Assembly (NCBI GenBank): GCA_029215795.1 | Contig: JARDYH010000003.1 | Location: forward strand, 90,552,609 to 90,616,608 | DNA: 64,000 nucleotides | Origin: Anniella stebbinsi | Taxonomy: Eukaryota > Chordata > Lepidosauria > Squamata > Anniellidae | Direction of reading: 5' to 3' | Shown: positions 22,872 to 33,179 of the stretch, piece by piece | Numbering within the stretch: the stretch's first letter is position 1 | How the letters are laid out: each line of letters opens with the position of its first letter | The notes under the pieces: model-generated | Told to the model about the DNA's origin: nothing | The model's database searches: none | What the model saw: only the letters and a program-made list of their open reading frames with translations | Program-made: the position numbers and the translations under genes

Positions 22872-23136
22872 GTTATTCCTACATAGAATAGACCCATTGA
22901 AATGAATGGGACTTAAGTTGTGACTAATTTAAGTACCATTCATTTCAATAGGTCGAGTGTACATAGGACTAACATTGGGTACTACCCTATATTTGGAAAG
23001 AGAAAGATTGTCCTGCTTTATGGGGAAGGTGCTGTATGTTGAGGCATGCTGGGTGACTCAGATAAAGAGGACCGTGTATATGGTCACCTAAAGCAATGTG
23101 CTGTGCACGCCTATGGCAGATTCCACCACCCCTTAC

Positions 23137-23542
23137 AGCAGAGGCGGGGGACCTTTTTTGGCCCGAGGTCTGAATTAGCTCCAGGCAAGCATATTGGGGG
23201 CCACATGCCAGTAGTGGGTGGGACCACATCCAAGTGATTGCCCAGACCCCATTCACGCGCGCGCACACATACACACACTACATGGTGTTGTGGGGAAGCA
23301 AGGAAAATCTCTTATCTGCAGAGATTGTAGATAAGAGATTTTCAGCTGGGAAAATGTCTTGTCTCCAATCAACTGCTGATTGGAAATAAGAGATTTTGGT
23401 CATGGGGGTGCAGAGGGTGGCGGGTCTGGGGATAGGGTTGGGGTAGAAGAGAGAGTGATGGAGAAGCTGACGGGCTGGGTGGGGATCCCTTGAGGGTCTT
23501 ATCAGGCCCATGGGTTGGAAGTTTGCCACGTGTACAGCCCCC
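23137..23542. mobile_element. Probable hAT (Charlie-type) relic
   Basis: The left end cagaggcgggggaccttttttggccc and a right end containing 'ggaagtttgccacgtgtacag' resemble Charlie-type termini (caggggtggcaaacc in inverted form). No clear duplication. The CA/GC-rich 'cgcgcgcacacatacacaca' lies inside. Confidence 0.4.
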
Positions 23543-23697
23543 TTGATCCTCCAGTTAGCCATAGCACTCCTTGAACAAGGCGTCAAGCCCCAGAGCTTTC
23601 GGAAGCATAGTTTGTCCGGACATTAAAAGAAAGCTTGTTTGCAAAACACAGCCTTGAAAAAGGTGTTTGGAACAGAGGGTATTTGGAGCAAAACAAA

Positions 23698-24060
23698 GGG
23701 TTGGGGTGGCAGAGGGATCCACACAGCAACACACAAAGCAGCCTTTTGAATCCACAGCAGCAGCAACCCATGGTACAGAAAAGGTAAACTGAGGCAAGTC
23801 AGCATTAAGAGCATGCCTGCAAAGCAGAGGGTTGGGCATGGCATCCACACAGCAACACTTTTGCTTCTAGAGCAGCAACGCATTGCACAGAAAAAGCCAA
23901 CTGTGGCAAACTGACTTAAAGATCATGAGTTCAAAACAAATGGTCTGGGGCGGGAGAAATCCGCGCACAGTAACACACAAAACAGTCTTTTGAATCCACA
24001 GCAGGAACCCATTGCGAAGAAAGGCAAATTAATCTAAAGAACATGAGTGCAGAGCAAAGT
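23698..24060. repeat. Degenerate tandem array, three ~120-bp units
   Basis: Three successive units (about 23698-23828, 23829-23943, 23944-24060) each show 'ggg..gg..atcc.c.cacagYaacac', then 'ttttgaatccacagcag' or a variant, 'aaccca/cgcattg', 'cagaaaa', 'gcaaact' and 'catgagt/catgcct'. A partial further unit may lie upstream. Source unknown; non-coding. Confidence 0.65.
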
Positions 24061-24121
24061 AAAATATCTGTTGCAGTGCTTTGTGCAGGTGTGAGAATAT
24101 ATATGATGCACAGGGAGTCCT

Positions 24122-24138
24122 GGGGGGGGGGGGGGGGG
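24122..24138. repeat. Poly-G run (17 G)
   Basis: Uninterrupted G tract on the plus strand. Confidence 0.9.
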
Positions 24139-24139
24139 A

Positions 24140-25252
24140 GGACGAGATTTTTCCTGGTTCTCAGGAACCACGAAAATTCTGTGTCGTAATGCGAGCTCAC
24201 CCCAAGGTGAGGCAAACTGACACACTCTAAAACTGTGAGACTTCTTTTATTGTAAATCACACTAAATTCAAGGCATAACAGTTTTATTTCTGCAAACACA
24301 CACTTGAAGCTGAAGACGGACCAGATAGCTTTCAGGTACAACGGCTTAATGCGAACAGCAACTCACTCAGGGGGAGACATTTAGAGTTAGCCCCAGTCTC
24401 TTGAGGTCAGGAGTGGCCACACACACTGACTCATCAGTAACACGGGGAGACTCAAAGGCAAAACCTCAGCAGGAGTGCATGAGGTCTGACAGTAGACAAG
24501 ATCATCTTGAACTAAATCAAACTCAGCCTGTCAGGGAACACTGAGCTGATCACGTAAGCAAGATGTCAGGGGACGAACCTCTTCAACCTAGGAAGCCTTC
24601 CCTGCTCGTAGCTTTGGCTCTGAGGAAGGTTCTCTCGCAGGTCACACACACACACACACAATTCCAGAACAGCAACGATCAGCCTCTGAGTTTCCCTGTG
24701 CCCGTACTTTGGCTCCATGAAGGGAAAAAACAGGCTATACAACACGAATCTAGAACAGTGATCTGCAAGTCTAAATCTATGAAAAGCCACAGAGCACTTT
24801 TCATGGCATAGTTCTTAGAAGTTCCAAGTCCAAATAGCAACAGAACATGTACAGAGTGCATCCAACATCTTCAAACTAGATAGAATTCCAAACACAAGTT
24901 TCTTGGCAAGCGTAGAACCAGATGAAGAGGCAAACAGTCGAACAGCAAACAGATAATTTCTAGCAAAGAACCTCTTCTTTGCTCGTAGCTATATAGGATG
25001 GAGGCTGGCTAATTCTAAGCTACTTTGACAGACAGGGCTTCTGGCCTGTAATCCAAACTCATGTGCCAACAGGGCGGCACAGTTCAACCTCCTCTTTATG
25101 ATGACCCTATGTGAGAGACAGCTTGCAAGATCGCCCCCACCTTTTGTAAACATACATTTGTTCTCAAGGAACTCAAAGCCTCGGCCAACAACTACAGATA
25201 AGCACTGAACAGAGACAGATTTTCTCACAACAATTGCCAAGCCTTCAACTCA
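24140..25252 (-). mobile_element. Possible LTR of an endogenous retroelement
   Basis: On the minus strand the segment has a TATA-like 'tatatag' (about 24997-24991) and two AATAAA signals (24297-24292 and 24251-24246), followed by 'tttgcctcacc..ggggtgag'. The order fits an LTR. The roughly 700-bp gap from TATA to the first polyadenylation signal is long for a simple R region, and I found neither a matching second LTR nor a primer site. Could equally be unrelated AT-rich DNA. Confidence 0.3.
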
Positions 25253-25280
25253 CAATTCACTAGGCAAGCCTAGTGAATTG
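25253..25280. repeat. 28-bp perfect palindrome
   Basis: caattcactaggc followed after two bases by its exact inverse. It lies at the edge of the LTR-like segment. Confidence 0.85.
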
Positions 25281-25829
25281 TTTATGAAGCACCTGACATC
25301 CGACATTCTGATTCTTCCGTGGTTCTGGGAAGTTCCTGGGACTGCGGAAGAATGTTCCCGCCCGCCCCGGTGCTGCTGCGCTTACTTGCAGCTCCAAGGC
25401 CATCAGGAGAGGGGGGAACCAAAATCGTCATCTCCAGGATGGTGGGGGGAGGGGGCGCAATCGCGCATGGTTTTTTTTAAAAGAAAAACTTACTTTTTCA
25501 CTGGCGCACAGGGGCGCTCCTACCTGAAGAAAAAAAAAGCCAAAATGCCAGGCACAACGTCCGACGACCTGGGACTTCATGCCCATGATGTGGTTTGAGC
25601 ACGGCGATCCCAGAAGTGGCTACTTTCAGGATCACTCAGGCTGGGCCCACTACACCCCTGTGGTGTAGAAAGGGCCATGGTGCCATGGCCCCAGAGATAG
25701 CCTAGTGGCCTCAAGGAGCAAGACCATCTTGGTGGTGGGTCCCATATCCTGAACTTCTTCCTGAAAAAGGCTCACCACCTATGCTTCCTGTCATGGTTTA
25801 GGAAGTCATAATCCTGCAGAAAGGGGCAA
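25281..25829. other. No gene recognised
   Basis: GC-rich near 25360-25460. 'ggtgtagaaagggcc' at about 25663-25677 matches the right end of the element at 19749-19864, so a fragment of that family is present. The 106-residue frame 25278-25598 has no features. Confidence 0.4.
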
Positions 25830-26330
25830 CAAAAATGGTCAAGGGGCTGGAGTAAGAGGGAAAGTTACAACAGCTGGGATTGTTTAGCTTGGAAAAAGGA
25901 GGGTAAGGGGAGACCTTATAGAGGTGTACAAAATTATGCATGGTGTGAAGAATGTGGATAGGGAGACATTTTTCTCACTCTCCCATAATACTAGAAACCG
26001 GGGTCATCCCATGAAGCTGATTGGTGGGAGATTGAAGTACTGTGTTAAACTATGGAATTTGCCACCACAAGATGTGGGGATGGCCACCAATTTGAATGCC
26101 TATAAAAGAGAGTTGGATAAATTCTTGGAAGGGCTACTAGTCTTGATGGCTATATGCCACCTCCAGTATCAGAGGTACTATGCCTATGTACACAAGTTGC
26201 TGGGAAACATGAGTGCGAGGATGCTGTTGCACCCATGTCCTGCTTGTGAGTTCCTGGTCAACAGCTGTCTGAACAAAATGCTGGATTAGATGGACCCTTG
26301 GTCCTGTCCAGCATGGCTCTATGTTCTTAA
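25830..26330 (+). mobile_element. CR1 LINE 3' fragment
   Basis: The frame from 25924 reads MYKIMHGVKNVDRETFFSLS..GHPMKLIGGRLKYCVKLWNLPPQDVGMATNLNAYKRELDKF, the CR1 ORF2 C-terminus (canonical order: RG.LI.VYKIM..RT RGH..KL..GR......LWN.LP..V). The usual 'RTDKRKYFFTQR' stretch between GGR and VKLWN is deleted. The 3' end 'tggctctatgttctta' is the family terminus. 5'-truncated, inactive. Confidence 0.8.
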
Positions 26331-26382
26331 TGGTTATTATTCATTTATTTATTTGCCTTCTTCTCCTTTCTTGTATTTTCTT

Positions 26383-26425
26383 CCTCCTCCTCCTCCTCCT
26401 CCTCCTCCTCCTCCTCCTCCTCCTC
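26383..26425. repeat. (CCT)n microsatellite
   Basis: About 14 TCC units. Confidence 0.95.
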
Positions 26426-26775
26426 TTGGTGGTGCAGCTGGGGCTTGACCTTAGGGCCAACATCCAGGCCCTGCAGTCTCAAATGAGCAGCTGATGATTG
26501 GGGCTGCAGCAAACAGGTCAGCATCTGAGCTGGCAAACTCAATATTATTTTTGTGGTTATGAAGTTGTTATGATTTCAAATGTGAAGCTGCACATGCTCA
26601 GAGTGTTCCTTTCTTTTATCAGGGTTGGCAAACATTTAGTTGTTGTTTGGGTCTCACATATTGGGAATGTAGAAGTAGTTGTAAAGCATGGAGTGGTGGT
26701 AGTGGTGGAAAAGGGAAGTGTTAGTTGCGTGCTTTACAATGGAAGTAATACACATGGCAGTCTAAACAGGGCCCC
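26426..26775. other. No gene recognised
   Basis: Short stretch with GT-rich sequence. No motif in the 93-residue frame 26498-26779. Confidence 0.4.
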
Positions 26776-26875
26776 GTAAGACCATTTTTGCTGTATTTTT
26801 ATCTTGTGAATTGTTGTGAACTGCCCAGAGAGCTTCAGCTACTGGGTAGTACAGAAATGAAATGAATAAAGTTTA
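26776..26875 (+). mobile_element. L2 LINE 3'-end fragment
   Basis: 'gaactgcccagagagcttcagct' and 'aaatgaataaa' match the L2 3' UTR and tail seen at 11060-11128. Only the extreme 3' end is present. Confidence 0.65.
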
Positions 26876-26946
26876 GAGTCTATTATTATCCAGCTGCACC
26901 ACCGCTTCCTTCTCTGGTGTCTTTCTCTCCATTTGCCTTTTACCAT

Positions 26947-27301
26947 GGCCCCCTCCACAAGGATGCGCTTTTGCGCCCGGTTCGGGGATTATGCGCATTA
27001 TCGCGGAGGCGCATTTACGCCTAATCCCTCTGCACGGGAGGCGGCGAGAGGCGGCGAAGCGCATTAATTGATGTCCAAAAAGCGCTTTAGAAGACGTTAA
27101 TGCGCATAATCGCTTGTTCACACGGCGAAAATGCGCTTTAACGGCCGGAGCAAAATAAAAGTCGCTATTTAACGCGCATTCGAAAATGCGCATTATCGGG
27201 GAGATAACGCGCCTGTACGCCCGTTTTGCGCTCCGCTGGTGTGGAGGTAAAATTTATAATGAGCCTTCAAGGCTCATTAAACGTCTCGTGTGGAGGAGGC
27301 C
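26947..27301 (-). mobile_element. GCGC-rich foldback DNA element, copy 2
   Basis: 355-bp unit with GGCCCCCTCCACA and inverted GGCCTCCTCCACA ends. CAT is duplicated on both sides (26944-26946 and 27302-27304). It is 99% identical to copy 1 at 11999-12355 but in the opposite orientation, and it keeps CpGs that copy 1 has lost at two sites. The interior has many TGCGCA/AGCGC motifs. Non-autonomous; the 106-residue minus-strand frame is not a gene. Confidence 0.9.
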
Positions 27302-27304
27302 CAT

Positions 27305-27779
27305 GACTTTGATCCATTTTTTCAGCACTGGACTGGCATGACGTCATCCCTGTCGTGCTGTTGTCTCACCCTGAGCGAGTCCAGCCCTGAAAAAGTGGAT
27401 CAAAGTCACGGTAAATATGCATTAAACCTCCCGTGTGATGACGCTTCTCTTCTTCCTTCAGTCCCTAGCCAGTGTTTAAATGGTGGCACATGTGCAGCTG
27501 GTTCCGCCCATGCTCCTTCACTGCTAACCAGCTGATCCAGTAGCCAACTTCCAGGGCAGGGCAGCAGCTCTCCCAAGAGTATCACTTTCATTAGATGCGT
27601 CCTCCAGAAGTTGCTGCTGCTGTGAAGTGTGCATTAGCAACAAAACGAAGTGACAAGGAATAGTGAGAGCCACGCTGCTGCTAGCGTATATACTTCGGGC
27701 TTCCCAGAAAAGGAGTGTTTTGAGGAGGGATTTGAGGGAAATAGGGGAAGTGATCACACGGAGGTGTTCTGGGAGTTCC
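27305..27779. other. No gene recognised
   Basis: Short open frames only. No repeat ends recognised. Confidence 0.4.
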
Positions 27780-28247
27780 AGGCATAAGGAGAAACAAAAG
27801 TGAAAGGGGGACCTGTTTCGTGGAGGAGGAGACCTTCAGACAGCTGAGGATTGTCAAGAATAAAAAGCCACTTTGGTTGTAAGGCAACTCTGTTTTATTG
27901 AGTGTAATACAGCTGCATGGAGAGAGTCCTACAGACAAAGAACTTCTCAACTGGCAGTGTGAAAAAGCATGTCTATTTATACATAGTAGCATTTTAACCA
28001 ATTAGCAGTTGGCAACATTCTAATGCAAAGCAAAGATAGCTCAAAGAAAACTTCTTCCTTATACCTTATCAACAGGTGGCCCATAACTCTTCTAGCAATG
28101 TCAGATTGACCTAGTTGGTCAGTCCTCCTTATCAAGCCAGATTATTTGTCTCATACTATATCAAAAAGGTCTTGACAGTTAGAAATTCCAATTAAGCATT
28201 TCCTTCCAATTAAGCAGTTTCAGCATTACAGCACATTCAGGCACATG
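27780..28247 (-). mobile_element. Solo LTR-like sequence
   Basis: On the minus strand a TATA box TATAAATA (27981-27974) is followed about 75 bp downstream by AATAAA (27899-27894) after 'ctgtattacactc', and then by a U5-like stretch 'gagttgccttacaaccaaagtggc'. This spacing is typical for the R region of a retroviral LTR. No internal gag/pol sequence is seen nearby, so it would be a solo or truncated LTR. Exact TG..CA ends were not fixed. Confidence 0.45.
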
Positions 28248-28566
28248 TAGGCTGGCCAGATAAAATCCAGATCAGGGCTCATGTAACTTTAACAGTTGTA
28301 GAGAAATGGGAATTTCAGCCAGTGTCATTTGTATGCAGTTAGTTCCTGGTGATATTTCCTCTTCATCACAACAGTTAAAGTGGCAGGCACTATTCTAGAG
28401 GGACCATAGAGGCACTATTCTAGAGGGACTATTAAAGTGTTTTATTGGTGTTTTATTGGTATTTTAATTATGTATTGGTTTTATGTGCTTTTAATCAGTT
28501 TTGTATTTTGTGTTTAATGCTGTTCCCCGCCTTGATCCGTTGGGAGAGGCAGGTAATAAATAAATA

Positions 28567-28597
<31 letters not shown>

Positions 28598-28765
28598 GTT
28601 ATTATATACAAAAGAAGGCAGGGCCCCTGCAACTTTAACAGTTGTGATGAAGAGGGAATTTCACCAGGAACTAATTGCATACAAATGACACTGGCTGAAA
28701 TTCCCTTTTCTCTACAACTGTTAAAGTTACATGAGCCCTGACCTGGATTTTATCTGGTCACCCTA
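28248..28765. mobile_element. Palindromic hAT MITE with internal L2 insertion, exact TSD
   Basis: The ends TAGGCTGGCCAGATAAAATC and inverted TAGGGTGACCAGATAAAATC are flanked by ggcacatg on both sides (28240-28247 and 28766-28773). The central junction has been replaced by an L2 3' end (28425-28607). Same family as 22552, 31408 and 45714. Confidence 0.9.
28425..28607 (+). mobile_element. L2-type 3' end with (TTA)n tail
   Basis: T-rich 3' UTR with 'ttccccgccttgatccgttgggagaggcaggtaataaataaata' in two parts, then (TTA)n at about 28568-28607. This is the second squamate L2-like 3' end type in the window ('ccccgcctYgatcc' type), also at 31019, 37068, 59070 and 63598 on the minus strand. Confidence 0.7.
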
Positions 28766-29014
28766 GGCACATGCATCATTCCAGTCCCCATCATGCAGTT
28801 CACTTCACTTGCAAGAACCAAACTACAGACAGAGGCCTACATAAAGAGCAGGTATATCAAGAGCTTGTGGCCTTGCTTTCTCAGGATGGTGGAGCTGGAC
28901 AAGCAAAAGGTACAGGAAAATGTACCAATTCCACTTTTCTGAGGGCCCTTGAGCAAGACACCCTCCATGGGCCCCCTCCGTTGGTGAGTCTACCATCCCA
29001 CTGCCATTGTCACA

Positions 29015-29165
29015 TAGGAAGCTGCCTTATACTGAGTCAGACCCTTGTTCTGTTGAAGCCAATATTGCCAATACTGACTGATAGCAATGGCTCTCCAGTG
29101 TTTCAGCCAGGATTGTTTCCTTGTCCTGCCTGGAGAAGCCAAGGATCAAACCAGGGACCTTAGTG
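29015..29165 (-). mobile_element. tRNA-derived SINE
   Basis: On the minus strand a B-box-like 'ggtccctggtttgatccttgg' precedes a body that ends in 'ctgactcagtataaggcagc' and 'ttcct', the terminus of the SINE family also found at 19250-19425. Confidence 0.65.
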
Positions 29166-29302
29166 ACTATTGTAACAGTTGCTTAGATTTGATGTTTTAC
29201 AGTCTCTAGGTTTTTATGGATTGTTTTATTGTAATGTGTTTTTTAAATAATTTTATTATTTAAGCTGGCTCAGGGGCCTAGTTTCAGGCAGAGAGGCGGG
29301 GG

Positions 29303-29333
<31 letters not shown>

Positions 29334-29784
29334 TGTTCAGTGCTAAAGTAGGGTATTTTACATTAAACCATCTCTGACAGATTCATGCCCATTCGTTTCA
29401 TGAAAAGCGCCTGCAATTCTTTCTGTGAAGGTTTCCGGGACATGGGACATGTGTGTACTTAGGAGGAAGGTTGTCTCGGAGCAAAAGGGTTAACGTTATG
29501 CTTTCGGGGGTGGGGGTGGTACATTTTTATGATTTTATTACAGGTCTCCATAATTCCCACAACATAGTTTGAGATATTGCTATTGTGGGGAAGATCAAGG
29601 GGAGCCTGCAATTAAAATAAGTCCAGCAATTGTTCCAAAGGGGTTTCAGTCAGTGCAATTTACACTGAAACGGGTCCTGCAGCAGCATGAGATTAAACCG
29701 GATGTTCAGCGCTTGTTTTACAGCCAGGGGTGTGCGCAGGTCTGAATGGCCCTATGTGTAAATATTTATTTAAAACTTAGTCTA
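29166..29784. other. No gene recognised; contains (TA)n
   Basis: A (TA)n tract lies at about 29302-29329. Otherwise featureless. Confidence 0.45.
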
Positions 29785-29972
29785 TCTTTCTTTCAAGGAG
29801 CTCAGGTTTGTGCACATATATCATTCCCATTTTATCCTCATAACACCTGTGAGGTAGGTTAGGTTGAGAGAAAGTGACTGGACCAAGGTCATCCAGTGAT
29901 CTTCATGGCTGAACAAAATTTTGAGCATAGATCTCACAGTCCAGCACTCTATCCACTGAATCACACCGCCTC
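29785..29972 (-). mobile_element. MIR-like SINE
   Basis: Reverse of the tRNA-headed SINE at 3428: 'cctcataacacctgtgaggtaggttaggttgagag' is the conserved core in antisense (two parts), preceded by 'cattttatc' and followed by 'gtgactggaccaaggtcatccagtg'. The tRNA head is decayed. Confidence 0.65.
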
Positions 29973-31018
29973 CGATCATAGTAATTAAGCATTGTTATTA
30001 TTATACTCTGATACTTCTCATGCTGTTTCCAAGTAGGAAAAGAGTGTCATCACATGGTGGAGATATCACATTTCCTTACCGTCACTCCTCTGCTCCCGCT
30101 TCTGTCCTGTATTACTTCCTCATTCTTCCCAGCCAGGAAAGAGGAAGTAAACAAAGACCAGGTGGCCCATTCAGGAGCTGTTTTTATTGCACTGCTTTTC
30201 CTGCACACAGCAGGAGATAGCAGCACATTCTGTTTTAAGAAAAAGTCAGATTTTTTGGGAACTATTTTGCAACAGGAAAATGAGCAGAAGGAGCGGGAGA
30301 CATGCGGGAGGCAGACGTCATCGTCTAAAGGACACACGCACATCCGTAAGTTGGCAGTAACAAGCGCACGATAAAACGCTCATCTGATGACGCTCTAAGT
30401 CATTTTATAAAATCCTGAAAATGCGGTAATAAATGAAAAATTCGCTACAAAACAGCACCATCTGCTGGCAATAGAATTGGAACATATGGAAAGGAACTGG
30501 CAAAAGCAAAGCGGGAGGGAGTGTGTTATTGTGCCAATCATTAAACCCACAAAGACGTCAGAAGACAAAGCCCTGGTAAGGCTATGGGATTTTTGCTGAA
30601 TGTGGACAAGCCCATAGTCTTAAATTTATAAATGGGCCATGCTCCATTTTTTTTCTCCCCACACCTAAAAGGGGGGGATGAATCCCAGCATTCCTAGCAT
30701 CCAAACTTTGATGCAGATAATGTTCAACAAAGCATCCTAAGATGTACTTGATTAAAAAAAAAAGACTCTATCTACAGCAAAGAGATTACTTTTCAGCACA
30801 GTATACAGCACCATATGGTGACTAAGCAAGTGGGAAGAATTGATGCTTAATATGCAACTCTTTTGATTTATGCTTACCAGCCTCCTGTGGAAAATTACAG
30901 CTCCTTTCATAAATAAAAACACCTCATTACTTTGAGAAGGATGTGCTTTTTGGAAAAGTTATATGTAAAACATTGACAGTGCACTTGCACAATATAGTAG
31001 TGGTCTGTAAATAAATAC
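29973..31018. other. No gene recognised; carries a CTCF-like site
   Basis: 30030-30600 may be an unrecognised repeat, because its segment around 30415-30470 is related to 48430-48500 and 2166-2200. Frames here have no domain. Confidence 0.4.
30455..30468 (-). promoter_or_regulatory. CTCF-like motif in a dispersed repeat
   Basis: Minus strand CCAGCAGATGGTGC matches CCASYAGRKGGCRS at 13 of 14 positions. The downstream flank (tgttttgtagcgaa) parallels that of the site at 48488-48501 (tgtggtgtagcgga). Confidence 0.35.
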
Positions 31019-31400
31019 AGTAATAATAATAATAATAATAATATATTTATTTATTACCCGGATCTCCCTCCAGATCAAGGCGGGGAACAACAAGAATAAA
31101 ACAATATAAAATACATAAAACTGATTTAAAACGTATAAAATGAATACATTATTAAAATCAAGCAAGTCTTAAAATTCGACTGGGTAGGCCTGCCGGAAGA
31201 GATCAGTCTTTATAGCTCTTTTGAATTCTGGAAGACTGGTAAGTTGGCAGATCTCTCCCGGCAGGTCGTTCCATAGTCTGGGAGCGGCAGAAGAGAAGAT
31301 CCTCTGGGTAACAGCTGTCAGCTTAGTCTTGGCTGACTGTAGTAGGTTCTTTCCAGAGGAAAGAGGGCAGATTGTATGGGAGAGCAGAGGGACACATTGG
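31019..31400 (-). mobile_element. L2-like LINE 3' fragment
   Basis: An (ATA)n tail in antisense, then 'ttattacccggatctccctcc..gatcaaggcggggaacaac' and, further right, the antisense coding end (decayed SFQNSRRLVSWQISPGR frame region, encoding LWNDLPGEICQL-like residues on the minus strand). Same family as 37068-37795. Confidence 0.7.
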
Positions 31401-31407
31401 TGAGATC

Positions 31408-31726
31408 TAGGGTGACCAGATAAAATCCAGGTCAGGGCTCATATAACTTTAACAGTTGTAGAGAAAAGGGAATTTCAGCCAGTGTCATTTGTATGCAATT
31501 AGTTCCTGGTGAAATTCCCTCTTAATCACAGCTGTTAAAGTTACAGGGCCCTGCCTTCTTTTGTATATGGTCACTCTAGTATAGTGCATGCACCTTTAAC
31601 TGTTGTGATGAAGAGGGAATATCACCAGGAACTAATTGCATACAAATGACACTGGCTGAAATTCCCTTTTCTCTACAACTGTTAAAGTTACATGAGCCCT
31701 GACCTGGATTTTATCTGGTCAGCCTA
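31408..31726. mobile_element. Palindromic hAT MITE (GGTGACC family)
   Basis: Nearly full-length foldback, ends TAGGGTGACCAGATAAAATC and inverted TAGGCTGACCAGATAAAATC, about 319 bp, with the central 'tcactctagtatagtgc' junction intact. No matching 8-bp flank is seen; the flanks agatc and gatct are inverted rather than direct. Confidence 0.85.
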
Positions 31727-31827
31727 GATCTGTCTTGTTCTGTCTCGTTAACCCTTGGTGCCTGCAGCCCTGCTTGAAAAACCTACAAAGGTATGTTGTT
31801 GTTGTTTTTAAAAAAGTTGGCTTAATG

Positions 31828-32117
31828 CAGGGGTGCTGAATCACAGGCCCAAGGGCCACCTCTGGCCCTCTAGGATTCCTCAGAAAGCCACACTCCTTTC
31901 CCCTGCCCCAGTTGCTTTCCCCCAACCAGCTTTGGTCAGTCTTGCCCACATTCTAAATGATTGAAATAGCTCTCCTAAGACTTAGCTACCAGCAGTAAGA
32001 GCTTTAAGCAAATATATGCTTGTATCTTGACCCCACCCCTTTTGATTTTGGCCCTGCCCACCAAGCTTCTCTGAAATAGAATTCGGCCCTCAGGCTGAAA
32101 GCGATTCTGCACCCTTG
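31828..32117. mobile_element. hAT-Charlie-type element
   Basis: The ends CAGGGGTGC and inverted CAAGGGTGC, with subterminal 'aggcccaagggccacctctggccctc', are typical of Charlie-type elements. The flanks gcttaatg (31820-31827) and acttaatg (32118-32125) match at 7 of 8 bases. 290 bp, non-coding. Confidence 0.75.
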
Positions 32118-32125
32118 ACTTAATG

Positions 32126-33179
32126 AATGCCACATACTCAGGGTTAAATGCAAGCCAGGTATTGCCATAGCGAGCCCGTTTTTGAAGTCTGGATTCAAAA
32201 CTAGAACATCTGTGAAGAAGAGAGTGGTTCATAGATCTATGAACTGCAATATCCATTGACATCAGCAGATGGGCTTTACTACAATAACAAATTAGTCGTA
32301 GTAGTTTTAAAATATATTTAACTCAACCTCCTGGTTTTGAATTTAGCCAGTATAGAAAAATAACAGATGGAAGAAAGCACTGGGGAACACAGGAGAGCTT
32401 GTTTGTTTGCTTCAGAGCAGGAGCCACGGTGTCATCTGGTGGACCTTCCTTGCTCTGGCAAGTGAATGAGGTGATACTTCACTCTGAAAGGTTAAATGGT
32501 GACACTTCTTTGCCAGACGGTTTGCATCTTTAATTAAAAGCTAAAGGTTCTATCTCATCTGGCTGGAGATCTTTTGTTAAAAGCTCAATGTCTTTTTCGA
32601 GTTGAACCTATGGAATTGGAAGTAAGCACCACTGAGTTCAATGGAGAATATTCTGAGGGAACTATTCACAGGATTGGTCCCCATCCTCTTTCTCCTCATT
32701 GCAAGCACCAGCAAGCCAGTGGCATCTACAGCTGTAGTTTCCGTCACAGCAAAAGACTGGTGAACAAACAGGTTGCAATAATGAAGGAGAATAAACAACG
32801 GGGGCATCTTGTCAGTGGGCTCCTCCTGGGCTGGGGGCTCTTGACAGGTACCCAATCATGCCTACCCTTGCCACTGGCCATGACCATGCCATAGTTCCAG
32901 AGATAAGGAACGGCAAAGGAGAAGAACAGAGTCATCTAGTGTTTACCAGAGCATTTTTGGGCACTGCTCTTGAGGGAGATCTACCTGCTACCATGCCTAT
33001 GGTGGGTAGAAAACATATTTCTTTTTCTAGATACTTAATACTACCTATGTATGAGAATGGTCAAATTTAACCAACCTTGCTGCTGGGCACTGTTTTATCA
33101 TGGATACCTACTTTGATTTGTATTTGGGGGGAAGGGTTAAATGATGATTCAAATGGATTCTGATGTTGCCTTTTTCCTT
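32126..33179. other. No gene recognised; CTCF-like site at 32429-32442
   Basis: GTGTCATCTGGTGG (minus CCACCAGATGACAC) matches the CTCF core at 13 of 14 positions. Frames of 90-106 residues (32574-32894, 32577-32855) overlap on opposite strands and lack motifs. Confidence 0.4.

Larger units (their letters stand above)
20836..23115. mobile_element. 2.28-kb non-autonomous hAT element with gene-like cargo
   Basis: The termini CATAGGCGTGCACA (20836-20849) and its exact inverted copy (23102-23115) are flanked by an exact 8-bp duplication, gcagattc (20828-20835 and 23116-23123). These are hAT hallmarks. The family is shared with the 495-bp element at 50278-50772, including the subterminal 'gtgcccaggca..acc.aatg' motif. 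The interior holds a GC-rich segment (20880-21780), an L2 fragment (21822-22312) and a palindromic hAT MITE (22552-22871). No transposase frame is recognised, so the copy must have moved in trans. Confidence 0.85.

Noticed and set aside
23698..24060. CRISPR-like repeat/spacer array
   Set aside because: Units are long, degenerate and contiguous without unique spacers, and the sequence is clearly vertebrate.
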